From NCBI RefSeq assembly GCF_001632365.1, contig NW_024468542.1, positions 68,355 to 132,354 of the forward strand: a DNA stretch of 64,000 bases, read 5' to 3'. Below the pieces are notes generated by a model. It was given only the letters and a program-made list of their open reading frames with translations, made no database searches and was not told the origin of the DNA. Shown here piece by piece: positions 24,898-35,638 of this stretch. A program made the position numbers and the translations under genes. Each line of letters opens with the position of its first letter. The stretch's first letter is position 1. The stretch comes from Laetiporus sulphureus 93-53 (taxonomy: Eukaryota; Basidiomycota; Agaricomycetes; Polyporales; Laetiporaceae).

Positions 24898-26321
24898 ATG
24901 TTGGCAGTGAGTCCTGAGCTCGACGCGTCAGTGGCGCTAAATCCCCCTCGAGGCTGCTGGAACTGGCCCAGCACACCGATTTGCCCTTCGTAAGTTGCAT
25001 CTAGCCAGCTCAGCTCTGTCTGACACTACTGGTCATGTGGAGAAGCTCCCCTCTCCCCAGCCCTTGAAAGCCAATTTCACGCACACCAGCCCTTCCGTCG
25101 TCAGCGCATACAACCTCTGCCGCGCCGCCGAGCTACGGTATCAACCCGGCCCTCATAAGCCGCCTGAAGACAAGGTCATCGCAGGAAAGCTCATCAACGT
25201 GCGCATTCTGGGACATCTTCTGTCTTATGCCCCCAACGACACGGCTGTTGCCGGCCTAACGAAAGCCATCGTTTCTGAGGGAAACCAAGAAGTAAATCCC
25301 GAAGCGCTTTCTGAACTGGGGGATTTCTACAAGAATCACTTTTTACGTGCCTGTAAGTGCCAGCTTCCCCGGAGTGTACTTTCATCTGACGCCGTTGTTG
25401 CCATTTTACACTAGTTCGCCGTTTCAAATGTCGAACACCACATGCATCTACGCACCCTTCTAGGCCCTCCTTTGAATACACTAAAGAACAGATCGCGAGA
25501 ATACTCCAGGAGTATCCCAGAGATCATTATCACGCGCGAACTCTGGTATGTCTGGCAGCCAATGTTTTACGTACTTTGTTCTAATGGTGCCCAAAGGCAA
25601 TGCTCCGCGATGGCCATCGGTGCATGTTGACACACAGGACGGATGTCCATTACCATAGAAGCGTATACGCTCATACTGGCAAAGGCGGCTCCGAGAGCGT
25701 TTCTGCACTTGAATGTGCCCACATCTTCTCCGAATCCACCAACACCAACCTTCAGAATGCGGCGAAGGTATTGCTTCGCTTTTGTCGCCCGAAGGCTTAA
25801 ACCTGAGGATCTCGCAGCACAAATATGCCACAACGGCCTGGGCTGTTTTAGAACAATTTGGCTACCCTGCAATCGTCAAAGACCTTGCGGGTGCGAATGT
25901 TCATTCGCTGGTGAATATCTTGACGCTGGATCATACATGTGCACGAGCAATTCGATACGCTTGCGCTGTGGTTGGAACCTGTTGCGTTTCGAATGTGAAG
26001 CGCTTTTTCTGGCGACTTTTTCGACTCAATGACTTTGATCCTCAGAACAATTGTTACCGGATCGCTTCAGTGACCCAGCGCGAATGTCTCGGAATCATCG
26101 AGGAGTACGTCACCTTTAAATCATGCCTCCCTGGAGCCCCGTTGCCAAGTGCAAAATATCTGCAAATCCATGCAGCTTGTTGCAAAGTCGCGCATCTGTC
26201 AGGGGCATCGGGCCTTTTTGACAGAATGGAGGAGGAAATGGATTATGATCCCGATCCGGCCACTGTGCCCGCTTTCGCTAAAGCTTTGGAGGCACATTTG
26301 GAGCACATTACTCTGGTCTGA
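24898..26321 (+). CDS. HNH-endonuclease-like protein of the agaricomycete-expanded family; apparent frameshift
   Basis: Spliced exons give LGDFYKNHFLRAFRRFKCRT, HPSRPSFEYTKEQIARIL, AMLRDGHRCMLTHRTDV, LECAHIFSESTNTNLQNA, HKYATTAWAVLEQFGYP and LQIHAACCKVAHLSGASG. This is the large agaricomycete family with an HNH core (RDGxRCMxTxxxD then CAHIF). The N-terminus is uncertain. The open frame has no ATG; I placed it at 24898, where ATGTTGGCA plus a GTGAGT...GAG intron enters the right frame. Near 25935 the family motif HVHEQFDTLALWLEP is in the +1 frame, while the continuing frame reads unrelated residues until the next exon. Function is unknown; nuclease activity is inferred from the HNH core only. 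Confidence 0.65.
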
Positions 26322-26491
26322 GGCACCATCCCATCGACCCCGTGTAGCCATTAGTCTTTGGCTCACAAGTACATGCTGTGTTCGATGATCTTGACAGAAA
26401 ATCGAACTGGTGGTAGACCCAATTAGCGTGCGGTAACATGGCATTTCCTGTTCGCCATACAATCCTTTGCTTTGAGTTTCAGTGTGACATA

Positions 26492-27305
26492 CCTCACTCC
26501 GCACGTCTGCAGCAACACGGAACCGGTGATCTGCACGACTGCAGAAGAGTGCGGTAATACGACTGCGTAAGGATGGTGACTAATGATCTCTTGCTATTGC
26601 TGACTCGAACATGTTGCAGGACACGCTACGACTCGTACTGCGACCGCGGTCAATCCCGTCTGCTACCGCTTATCATGCAACAATTCTGACTCGTGCTATA
26701 AACAATGAACAGACGGCCGTGACTTCAACCCGTACCGCATGGGCAACACCACCTTCTATGGTAAGGAACTTCCGTAGACACGACCTCCCCGTTCACATTC
26801 GTCACCCATTTCATCACCTCGGACGGCACTTCGACTGGCACGCTCTCTGAGATCCGCCGCCTCTACGTGCAGGGCGACGTCGTCATCGAGAACTCATACG
26901 TACGTACACCCTTCTCCTTTCTGTGCGCAATCGACTCACTCCGGTACCTAGTCGGACATCTCCGGCATGTCCGCCTGCAACTCAATCACGGACGACTACT
27001 GCGTGGCACAGAAGACTGCTTTCGGCGACACAGATGAGTTTGAGACGCTGGGCGGGCTCGCGCAGCTGAGCGAGGCGTTCGAGGCCGGTATGGTTCTCGT
27101 CCTCTCGCTCTTGGACGACTACACCGTGGACATGCTCTGGCTCGACAGTGACTACCCTACGGACGAATCTGCCTCTGACCCTGTTGTGGCACGTGGCCCA
27201 TGCTCGACTTCATCTGGAGTCCCTGCGATCGTCGAGTCCGAATACCTGAGTTCCAACGTCATCTATTCGAACATCAAGTACGGTGACATCGGTACAACGT
27301 ACTAG
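26492..27305 (+). pseudogene. 5'-truncated GH7 cellobiohydrolase pseudogene
   Basis: The sequence follows the 3' two-fifths of the intact GH7 gene at 33534-35568 nearly base for base, starting at [12 protein letters not shown]. It lacks the signal peptide, N-terminal half and catalytic ELDIWE motif. Further damage: the Trp codon after SCYKQ is TGA at 26706-26708, and the segment after TTFYG has lost a base (GGTAAGG against GGTGAAGG), shifting the frame. The last exon (26967-27305) is still open for 112 codons, with only a handful of differences from the intact copy, so the duplication looks recent. Confidence 0.88.
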
Positions 27306-27715
27306 ATGATTGAGTTTATGGTACATTTTTCTACAAAACTTATCCAGAGGGAGAAATCCTAAGTCGCCTTGTTGCTTTAGGTCTGCTTAGTGTACGAGTA
27401 TGTTTGCATTTAAATCGTCTATCCTCCTTTGCCCTTGCATTCGCAAAATATGTGAGAAAACAAAAAGCAGTTGACAGAATGTACCTTTCATTAGCGAATG
27501 ATGAAACGCTAGTGCTCTTGTAGTTGTATAACGTGCGAGAATATATTGCGAGTTTTACTAGAATGAATGTATGGATCTCGCGGACGAAAGTAGAGCTGTA
27601 GGTCCATCGATCCCATCTCCGCATTCCTTATGGTGCGAAATGCATTGTCGTGTAGGGCCGAAGCGGATGCATTCCAAAAGGGTGGCCAACTTCGGCAGGC
27701 ATCCACCAGCGTTAG
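26492..27715 (+). repeat. Inverted segmental duplication, copy 1
   Basis: Pairs with 33055-34345 in opposite orientation. It includes the GH7 3' coding part and about 400 bp of 3' flank, shown by shared segments such as AATATATTGCGAG and CATTAGCGAATGATGAAACG. Similarity stops at the left edge in the middle of a GH7 exon. Confidence 0.85.
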
Positions 27716-27919
27716 TATGTACATATGACAGGGTGAGAATCAATACAGACAGCAATGTGAATTCCCGTGATAGATGGACAGAAGCTATAGTGTGGATGTA
27801 TGAGGGACAGTAGGATGGAGGACGTTGAAAATGATAACAGCACTGGAGGTTAGACGACATATAAGAGAGATTTTATTTTGGAGATTGTGGCAATAGGGCA
27901 AAGATCAAGCACAGTTCAC
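27716..27919. other. Interval between duplication edge and F-box gene
   Basis: Short non-coding stretch holding the 3' end of the F-box transcript. Nothing else recognised. Confidence 0.3.
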
Positions 27920-29650
27920 CTACGAACTTGGCATTAGAATAAACCGAGCGAAAGGGTCATATCCGGCACATACCAGTCTGCATGAGTTGGGTTCCAAGTC
28001 AAGTACATTTTGCGCATTTCGTGACCAGGTGAAGTGCTTCAACTTTTCCTGGAACCACTCCCGGTCTTGTCGCGGTAGCTCCGCATGAGTACAGACGTGT
28101 ATCTCCTCGAGCTTCGCACATGGGACCGGGAACTCTCGGCGAAGCGTGCGTTCAAGAACCAGTTGGTGGAGTAAGGACTTCAGCTCCTTGGAATGGCTGA
28201 CGTGCACGTACAGGCGAACGACGCGAGAAAAGCACCGGCGGTCGTCACGGATAAGGGCCATCATCTTGAGAAGCTCGTTGATGCGGGCCGCAGCACGGTG
28301 CTGGGTGACGCCATGGATGCTGAAAGTCACGGTCGACAAGGACACCGACAGCACGCCATACTGGTAGAAAATATTCGCATATGAGGGATGGATGATAATC
28401 TCGAGCGTGCGGAGCGAGGGAAGGCGTTCTCGGAACGTAGCAGCATTCTGCAGTGTGGTGTTGCCGAACCCATTAGTCACGCAAAGGGTGAGGGATACCA
28501 GTTGCGGGGCTGTGATATTGTCCAGCCATTTGCCCATCGTGTTCGATGTGACGCTCTGGAGGCTCAATCGCTCCATACCCGACAGAACAATGACGGACGA
28601 CGGCACGAAATCGTGCGGTTCGCATTTCCTGAGTGCGAGATGACGGACGTGGGGTAAGCCCTGCATGGTTTTACGGAATGCGCCGTCGTTGCGCTGGCCA
28701 GCGTGCAAGGAGCTGAGGTTGATGTCGAGGTCCTTCACGCGAGGGAAACGCTGCTCAAAGTTTGTAATTGTGGGGCATGCCTGTGCAGGAACGCGAATAG
28801 TGAGGGTCCGAAGGTTAGGAGCGGACACGTCGGTGAAGTCTATGAGCTGAGGTATTACTGCGCCATTGCCCTGCGATCCCAGAGGAGAGAAGTCGAAAGT
28901 GCATTCAAAATGCAGCAGGTTTTTGAGAGGTCCCTTGAGCACTATAGTGCGGGAGCCTGGAATAGTGAGCAACTCGCAGCTGATAAGGAATGTTCGCCAC
29001 CTCATCTGGTGCTCGGAGAGCAGGCTGATGAGCTGGCGGCAGTAGGATGCCATTTGAGCAGAGGTAAGCGAAGATCGCATTCCCATATGACGTAGATTGA
29101 TGCGAATATCCAAGAGTTTATCTCCCGACCGTTTGAGAGCATCCGAAACCAGGAATATGGGGGGTTTTTCGTCTGTAAGGACGACGATCGTCGTCCATAG
29201 CTCCGCGCAAGAATGCACGATGCATCGCCAGGTTCGACTAACAGCCGCGACACACACCACACGGCGCAGATGGGGTTGCTGCGTGGTGTCGTCGTGGACG
29301 TAAAACCTGAATACCCGCTGCAGGATTTCAGCAGGAACGCGACGGATGAGCGGGTCATCTTCGAAGATGAGAGTTGGCAAGGTAAACTTATGTGGTACGC
29401 TGCCTGTCGTCAAATCAAACACGACTGTGGCCCGCAATTCGTCATGTTTTTTGACATTCCTACCCTTCGAATCGGAATCATCCTCGTGTCGGAATCGCGA
29501 CGGCGAGGCGAGATCCCTCGTATGGGTTCCTGGCGTGGATTTCGACGCTGCCGAGCCCATCAATACAAAACTACTGCAACGGACGATATCTAAGGCATAT
29601 AAGTGATGAATGTCTTTTCGCGAATTGTCTGAAGGCGGCGCCTTGCTCAC
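27920..29650 (-). CDS. F-box protein with LRR-like C-terminus
   Basis: Single open frame of 576 codons. Residues about 101-150 read LIRRVPAEILQRVFRFYV and then VCAAVSRTWR-like residues ending CAELWTTI, the pattern of the F-box-like domain in agaricomycetes. The rest has repeated hydrophobic/Leu-spaced segments such as APNLRTLTIRV, LPHVRHLALRKC and LPSLRTLEIIIHP, typical of degenerate leucine-rich repeats. Such proteins are substrate adaptors of SCF ubiquitin ligases; the substrate is unknown. An internal Met at residue 31 (29560) begins MGSAASKS, a good N-myristoylation signal, so the true start may be there. Confidence 0.8.
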   Translation of the reverse strand: MSKAPPSDNSRKDIHHLYALDIVRCSSFVLMGSAASKSTPGTHTRDLASPSRFRHEDDSDSKGRNVKKHDELRATVVFDLTTGSVPHKFTLPTLIFEDDPLIRRVPAEILQRVFRFYVHDDTTQQPHLRRVVCVAAVSRTWRCIVHSCAELWTTIVVLTDEKPPIFLVSDALKRSGDKLLDIRINLRHMGMRSSLTSAQMASYCRQLISLLSEHQMRWRTFLISCELLTIPGSRTIVLKGPLKNLLHFECTFDFSPLGSQGNGAVIPQLIDFTDVSAPNLRTLTIRVPAQACPTITNFEQRFPRVKDLDINLSSLHAGQRNDGAFRKTMQGLPHVRHLALRKCEPHDFVPSSVIVLSGMERLSLQSVTSNTMGKWLDNITAPQLVSLTLCVTNGFGNTTLQNAATFRERLPSLRTLEIIIHPSYANIFYQYGVLSVSLSTVTFSIHGVTQHRAAARINELLKMMALIRDDRRCFSRVVRLYVHVSHSKELKSLLHQLVLERTLRREFPVPCAKLEEIHVCTHAELPRQDREWFQEKLKHFTWSRNAQNVLDLEPNSCRLVCAGYDPFARFILMPSS

Positions 29651-31699
29651 GGACTCACTCGATGCTTCAAGGGGTCCCGAGCCTCTGATACGACGGTGCT
29701 GTGATAGAACTGCTGGAAAGGACGGTGCGTGGCCAACAGAACAAATGAAATGGCGCCGTCGATCAAGCGAACTGCTAGCGGGGCCTAATCGAGTGGTCCT
29801 CCGGCAGAAGTTAATCGACGCGGAAGAGCCAATAAAGCCCAGACTCCGGTGTGCAACAGCAGACGCGGAGACCAGAAGACAAAACGAGCGAGGGCTCTTT
29901 AATGTGGCTGCAGATTTAGAGAAGAAAGAAAGTGAAGTGAAGCGGGCCCTGCTGCCAGTGATTGTTGATTTTCAGGACAATTTGGAGGCGTAATGACCCT
30001 GCAGAGCACCTTTATAAGTGCGTTTCGGCTACTTTCATATCACCTACGGCTTTGCTGCTGAAGATAAGATGCTCAAGTAGGTCGAAGACGCGGTATCCGA
30101 GATGGTGGTGCGCTGAGATGCGCGATGTTCAACCGTATTTACATCCGCGCCGCGTGACGTCACGTACCATCACACTCCGTGATGGACGCATTTCGATGGC
30201 CAGAGCATCCCACATATATGCACTTTCAATACTCATCACTCATATACTTAAAGGCCCGATTAGAGAACACGACATCGGTCTCCGAGTCGCCGTTGCGTTC
30301 GCCCCTGCAGTCCGTCTCATTATTCCGAGGCTCGAGCCATCGGCTGATGATCGATGCTTCTCGCATCGCTCTGCTGTGTCAAGTGTGGCGTTATGGGTAC
30401 CTGACTGGGTGTACTGGAGCATAATAGCACACTAAAAGTGCTGCTGGCTTGAATAATTTTCAATGCTTGTCGAGTCGGAGTCGATAGCTGAGATATCGGA
30501 AACGTTGGATGTGGCGCCACGCCACAACCGCGTCGCGTCGAGTCACATGCCCACGTTGTGATACGTTGTGACGCGATGCGGCGTTGGCGCTAAATCGCTA
30601 CTGGTGCAAGGTTCCGCTCCTGGTGTTAGGTTCGCTGGTCGAGTGCCTTCTGCCCAGAACGCTACTAGTCTGGCCTTGCAGCCCATCGAACGAATGGTAA
30701 GACTGCTACGATTAACAGGATTTATCCTGTCTCGGAGTCAAGAATATCAGGGTGGCCCATTCGATTGTCCACTTCCTTCCTCTAGTACTACTAGCAGGCT
30801 ATCCTCGTTCCCCAGCACTCGGGATGCCAAACCGGCGATTGCACTTTGTGCAGGTATTGTGGGTCTTCATTTGTGTATGACTCTTCCTTTCCCATGCTGA
30901 CTCGCTTGCTTCGCGCTACCGATTCCTGCGCATGAAGCATGACCGGCATGACCGCTAGGGGCAATCCACGTCGTTGTTCGCTCGAAGAACTCGCTCGCGA
31001 AAGTGCTTTGCGCTCATGGCTGGAATGAACCCGCGCCCAGAGACAGATCGGTTGACTCAGGGTTGCAGATGACCGGATTCGTTGCTGATCTCGTCTATAG
31101 CAACTACGTGTTCATACTTCTGACTTAATTGCAGACATTTTCTGTTTGCATAAGCAATCTCGTAGCGCAAGCGAAAAGGCGGTAAGCATTTGCATTTCCG
31201 CGTACTGGCCTGCACTTATTCGAGATACAGCGAAGCGCTCGACACCGTGGCATCGTACTACTTACAAGATCGAACAAGTAGAGTCGGACATGCACGAGGC
31301 GCATTGCGCGCATGTAGCTAGCGGTAGCAGAGTTGTTATCTGTTGCGGCTGGTTACCTCTTGCGGTGCGTCTTGTGCTGTAGTTGCCCGGCGAGGTGAGT
31401 AACATTTAGTAGTCTGATTACATCGGCCAGAAATGTGACCAAATTTCTTGTGGGACATCAATGTCTGAACTCTCGGAACTGGTTGCGATGCAGAGCACGT
31501 ATCATTTTCCGCTAGTGTTGCACGTGTCTACTTTCCTGCACTCGGTACTGGGCGTTGCCCAGACATCCCCAGACATCTCGTCCTTGATGCCGTTGTCGCG
31601 CCCATCAATCGTCGCGTACTATGTGGTGGATCACATGTCAGCCGTCGCTAACGTGTATGATCTCCGTCGGTTCATTTCGAGCGTACGGATCCCCTCTCT
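29651..31699. other. Large region without a confident gene, left of the gap
   Basis: Upstream of the F-box gene. A 127-codon plus frame at 29610-29993 and some shorter ones are open, but none has recognisable motifs or neighbouring exons. The interval holds a CRE palindrome (30154-30163) and one copy of a dispersed GCCACAACCGCGTCGCG motif (about 30521-30553). Confidence 0.4.
30154..30163. promoter_or_regulatory. CRE-type palindrome GTGACGTCAC
   Basis: Perfect 10-bp palindrome containing TGACGTCA, the core bound by bZIP factors of the CREB/ATF type, about 0.5 kb upstream of the F-box gene. Confidence 0.35.
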
Positions 31700-31799
31700 N
31701 NNNNNNNNNNNNNNNNNNNNNNNNNNNNNNNNNNNNNNNNNNNNNNNNNNNNNNNNNNNNNNNNNNNNNNNNNNNNNNNNNNNNNNNNNNNNNNNNNNN
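31700..31799. other. Assembly gap (100 N)
   Basis: Exactly 100 N, the usual placeholder for a gap of unknown length. An open frame that seems to cross it (31461-32339) cannot be trusted. Confidence 0.99.
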
Positions 31800-33054
31800 T
31801 GGAGAGAAAATGAAATCGCATCGCGGCTATCACCCTGGACCTCGGCCTTGCGGACTATTCGCCGCGTCTACTTGGCGATCACAAAATGGTTCCTGTTGGC
31901 CGTGCACTGCTTTGCTTTGGGTGTTATTCTGACATTCGAGTCTCAAAGTAGACTCTCCAACTTCGAGGCCTCTTCAAGAGCTGTCCGATGTAGCAAAGCT
32001 CTGGCAGACTACCTGAAATGGGTGTCGCATCCGAACTTTATTCGATTCGAACTCTATCATAGTCTTCACTTTTGGAAGATTGTCCGCGCGACTCCCGGAA
32101 CCTATCAATCGTACGTGCAGGTTTTCCTCCAATACCGTGAGTATCCTCTGTCGTCTGACTGTAGCTCATCCTACGTGACTCATGCTGCAATCGCAGCGCG
32201 TAAGCAGACTCTGCCGTGGTCGCATCTCCGGCGGCGATCCTTGCAACTTGGCTTTCTTTGCGCTATGTGTCACCCTAAGCCAGAGAACTACAATGAACGC
32301 ATGTTCCCCCGTTTCTCCGTTCCTGTTGCATATGCCTGATGAAAATCCGCTCTCCAGGTTTGTAGATGGCGAGCAAGATGGCCTTTTGCTCTGAAATTGG
32401 CCTTCTCTCCAGTGTGCCTCCTCTGCCTCAGTGATTCTGGACAGTGGTGTCATCATGGGCCATCCATATCACTGTTACGACGACCTATCACAACATGTTG
32501 GCGCGCATTTGACTGGTTTCTGCTTTGCAATACACATTCCGGTGTATGTGAAGGTATTGGCTTGTGAGAACGTACTGTGCAATACCCTCGGACGGTCCTG
32601 TATCGCAGCCATATGACTGATGTGGCATGCAAGAAGCACACGAGCACATGCGAAAGCTCTACAAATTATATCGAGATAATTTACCGGGACGTTGCACCCT
32701 CCTGTGCTAAAATCTGCGTCCATATCGTCTGGTGGGTAGAGGAGTTATTTGGCTTAGATGATGAGACCGTCAGTGCGTTCTTTTGGATTTAAGGCTTCAC
32801 ATCGCCCGGTGCGCATTCGCAACCATTCTATGATAACCGGCGAATGCTCGCACTAACCAGGATCTGGTCTGCCCAGCCCATCGGTAGCGATGAGCGGCTC
32901 CCACAAGTTCGGGACCCGGGACGAGCAGAACAGCTGCTCGCCAACACGCCATGTCATCGATATCGGTGCGCAGTAAGATTCCAGGCGCCAAGATCCTGTC
33001 ACGCACGATGCATTCTTTGCATGAAGCGCCTGTTATCTTTAACATGTGGTGACT
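31800..33054. other. Region without a confident gene, right of the gap
   Basis: Contains only short frames on both strands. One plus-strand frame interrupted by stops after 31800 is protein-like in composition, so a decayed gene is possible, but I could not identify it. Confidence 0.3.
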
Positions 33055-34345
33055 ATGGGTGCCGGTGGATGCCCGCCGAAGTTGGTCAATTTTCTGGAAT
33101 GCATCCGCGCTGGCCCACGCGAGACTGCTTTCCGCACCAGTAGGAACGCGAAGATGGAAACAACGGATCTACAGCCCTCCCTTTCGTTCGCGATATCCAT
33201 ACATCCGTTCTGGTAAAGCTCGCAATATATTCTCGCACGTTATACAACTACAAGAGCACTAGCGTTTCATCATTCGCTAATGAAAGGTACATTCTGTCAA
33301 CTGCTTTTTGTTTTCCCACATATTTTGCGAATGCAACGGCAAAGGAGAATAGACGATTTAAATGCAAACATACTCGAACAACTCTGATGGGGCCCAGCCG
33401 ACGTCAGCAGCGATCATGCTCCAGATGAGCCGCCGACGAGCAGGTACGCTGAGCAGACCTAAAGAAAGAAGGCGACTTAGAATTTCTCCCTCTGGATAGG
33501 TTTTATAGAAAAATGTACCATAAACTCAATCATCTAGTACGTTGTACCGATGTCACCGTACTTGATGTTCGAATAGATGACATTGGAACTCGGGTAGTCG
33601 GACTCGACGGTCGCAGGGACTCCGGACGAGGTCGAGCATGGGCCACGCGCCACACCAGGGTCAGAGGTGGATTCGTCCGTGGGGTAGTCACTGTCGAGCC
33701 AGAGCATGTCCACGGTGTAGTCGTCCCAGAGCGAGAGGACGAGAACCATACCGGCCTCGAACGCCTCGCTCAGCTGTGCGAGCCCGCCCAGCGTCTCAAA
33801 CTCATCTGTGTCGCCGAACGCAGTCTTTTGTGCCACGCAGTAGTCGTCCGTGATTGAGTTGTAGGCGGACATGCCGGAGATGTCCGACTAGGTACCGGAG
33901 TGAGTCAATTGAGCACGGAAAGGAGAAGGGTGCACGTACGTATGAGTTCTCAATGACGACGTCGTTCTGCACGTAGAGGCGGCGGATCTCAGAGAGCGTG
34001 CCAGTCGAAGTGCCGTCCGAGGTGATGAACTGGGTGACGACTGTGAACGGGGAGGTCGTGTCTATGGTCATTCCTTCACCATAGAAGGTGGTGTTGCCCA
34101 TGCGGTACGGATTGAAGTCACAGCCGTCTGTCCATTGTTTATAGCATGAGTCAGAATTGTTGCATAATAACCGGTAGCAGACGGACTGACCGTGGTCGCA
34201 GTACGAGTCGTAGCGTGTCCTGCGAAATGTTCGAATCAGCGATAGCAAAAGACAAGTCACCGCTAGACTTACGCAGTCGTATTACCGCACTCATCCGCAG
34301 TCGTGCAGATCGCCGGTTCCGTGTTGCTGCAGACGTGCGGAGTGA
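33055..34345 (-). repeat. Inverted segmental duplication, copy 2 (parent copy)
   Basis: Inverted partner of 26492-27715. Relative to copy 1 its 3' flank carries an extra segment of about 75 bp near 33382-33455 (between ATACTCG and GAGCAGACCTAAAG). Confidence 0.82.
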
Positions 34346-35568
34346 GGGCCGTCGCATAGGCGTTCGCCTCCCAAATATCCAACTCCATGCAGCAAGAGCC
34401 CATGTCACCGGTGCCGGTGTTCGCGTTGTTGGTCGAGGGAGTCCATCCAGCGACGTTTGCCTGCAGTGGAATTAGATGGCGAGCACACGCGCGAGTCAGT
34501 AGAACACACCAGGCCGCCGATGAACTTAAGATCCTGAGGGCATTGGGTGTCACAGTATCCTGAATTAATACACGTCAACAACTGTTCTTTGCGTAATAAC
34601 GAAAGAAGGGGGCACTCGCCTGCTCCATACTTCGCGCCGGCCTGTAATCAAGATCATACATAAAGGCGAAAAATAATAAAGGTAAGAGGAGATCAGAGAG
34701 CCAGTCAGCATGCCACATTCGCCCGCATGTGATTGAAGTCACAAACGTTGTTGTTTGAGTACCTGGAGGAAGCAGTTAGCAAGCTATGTCACGACCATCT
34801 CGAACAAAGGCGTACTCGGATACACCACCATCGGCATACATCTATTATGAATGACGTTACGAGAAAAGTGTGAGAGTCATACAAACCAACGAAGGGTAAT
34901 ATAAACTTACCTGAGAGAAATACAGAGCACCGTTGAGGCCGCAAGGTAAGTTGGATACGTCAACAGTGAAAGTAAATTCCTGGTTCCTGAGGTCGAAGGT
35001 CTGATACGTGCTCTCATTCTGCACGTAGGTTGGCACGGGTTACAGTTGATTTGCTTGTCCACTCCAAGCACTAGACAATTTGCATACCTCGAGGAGGTAG
35101 AGACGTGAGCCCACATTGCTGCCGGTGACGAAATCGAGGGTGAGCGCATCACCGCTCGAAGTCACACCGTATGTGCCTGTCTACCGCTGTTAGACGGATC
35201 GAACGCTGAGAAGAGTGACGCACCCTGGTAATCGGCGCCATCAAGGTAGCAGTCCTCCGCGCAAGACGTCGGGGTGTCGCAAATGGAAGTGTCCCATTCA
35301 TTGCCCGTGTAGCAATTCGTGCCGCTGTAAAGCGAGAAGGTCAAATATATCATACTGGGACGCTCCAACAAGCTCGCTCCCACCTCGAGTCGTGCACCCA
35401 GCGCCAGTTGGCGTCGAGCGTCACGCTCCGCGACAGCGTCGTGCATCCGCTCGAGGTGCACTGCTGAATCGTGAGCGATGGGTGCGTCTCCGTCGTGAGT
35501 GTGCCCGCCTGCTGGGCGTGCACAACGGCGACGAGGGAGAACAAAAGAAGGCTAGCGGCGCGATGCAT
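33534..35568 (-). CDS. GH7 cellobiohydrolase without CBM
   Basis: Starts [18 protein letters not shown] (35568), a signal peptide, then [19 protein letters not shown], the classic mature GH7 start. Spliced exons give [85 protein letters not shown] and [26 protein letters not shown] holds the nucleophile and acid/base Glu. Then come [20 protein letters not shown] and [14 protein letters not shown]. The enzyme ends at GDIGTTY, with no Ser/Thr linker or CBM1, as in many white-rot CBH-I paralogues. It cleaves cellobiose from cellulose chain ends outside the cell. About nine short introns are present. Confidence 0.93.
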
Positions 35569-35627
35569 CCTCAGTGGTCGAGTACACTGGGCAGGGCAGC
35601 TTGTCGATTGAGGGAGAATGCTGCAGG

Positions 35628-35638
35628 CTTATATACCT
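35628..35638 (-). promoter_or_regulatory. TATA box of the GH7 gene
   Basis: The minus strand reads GGTATATAAGC about 60-70 bp upstream of the ATG at 35568. Confidence 0.65.

Noticed and set aside
31461..32339. 292-codon plus-strand frame crossing the gap
   Set aside because: It reads through 100 N of unknown true length, so continuity is an artefact, and neither half has recognisable motifs.
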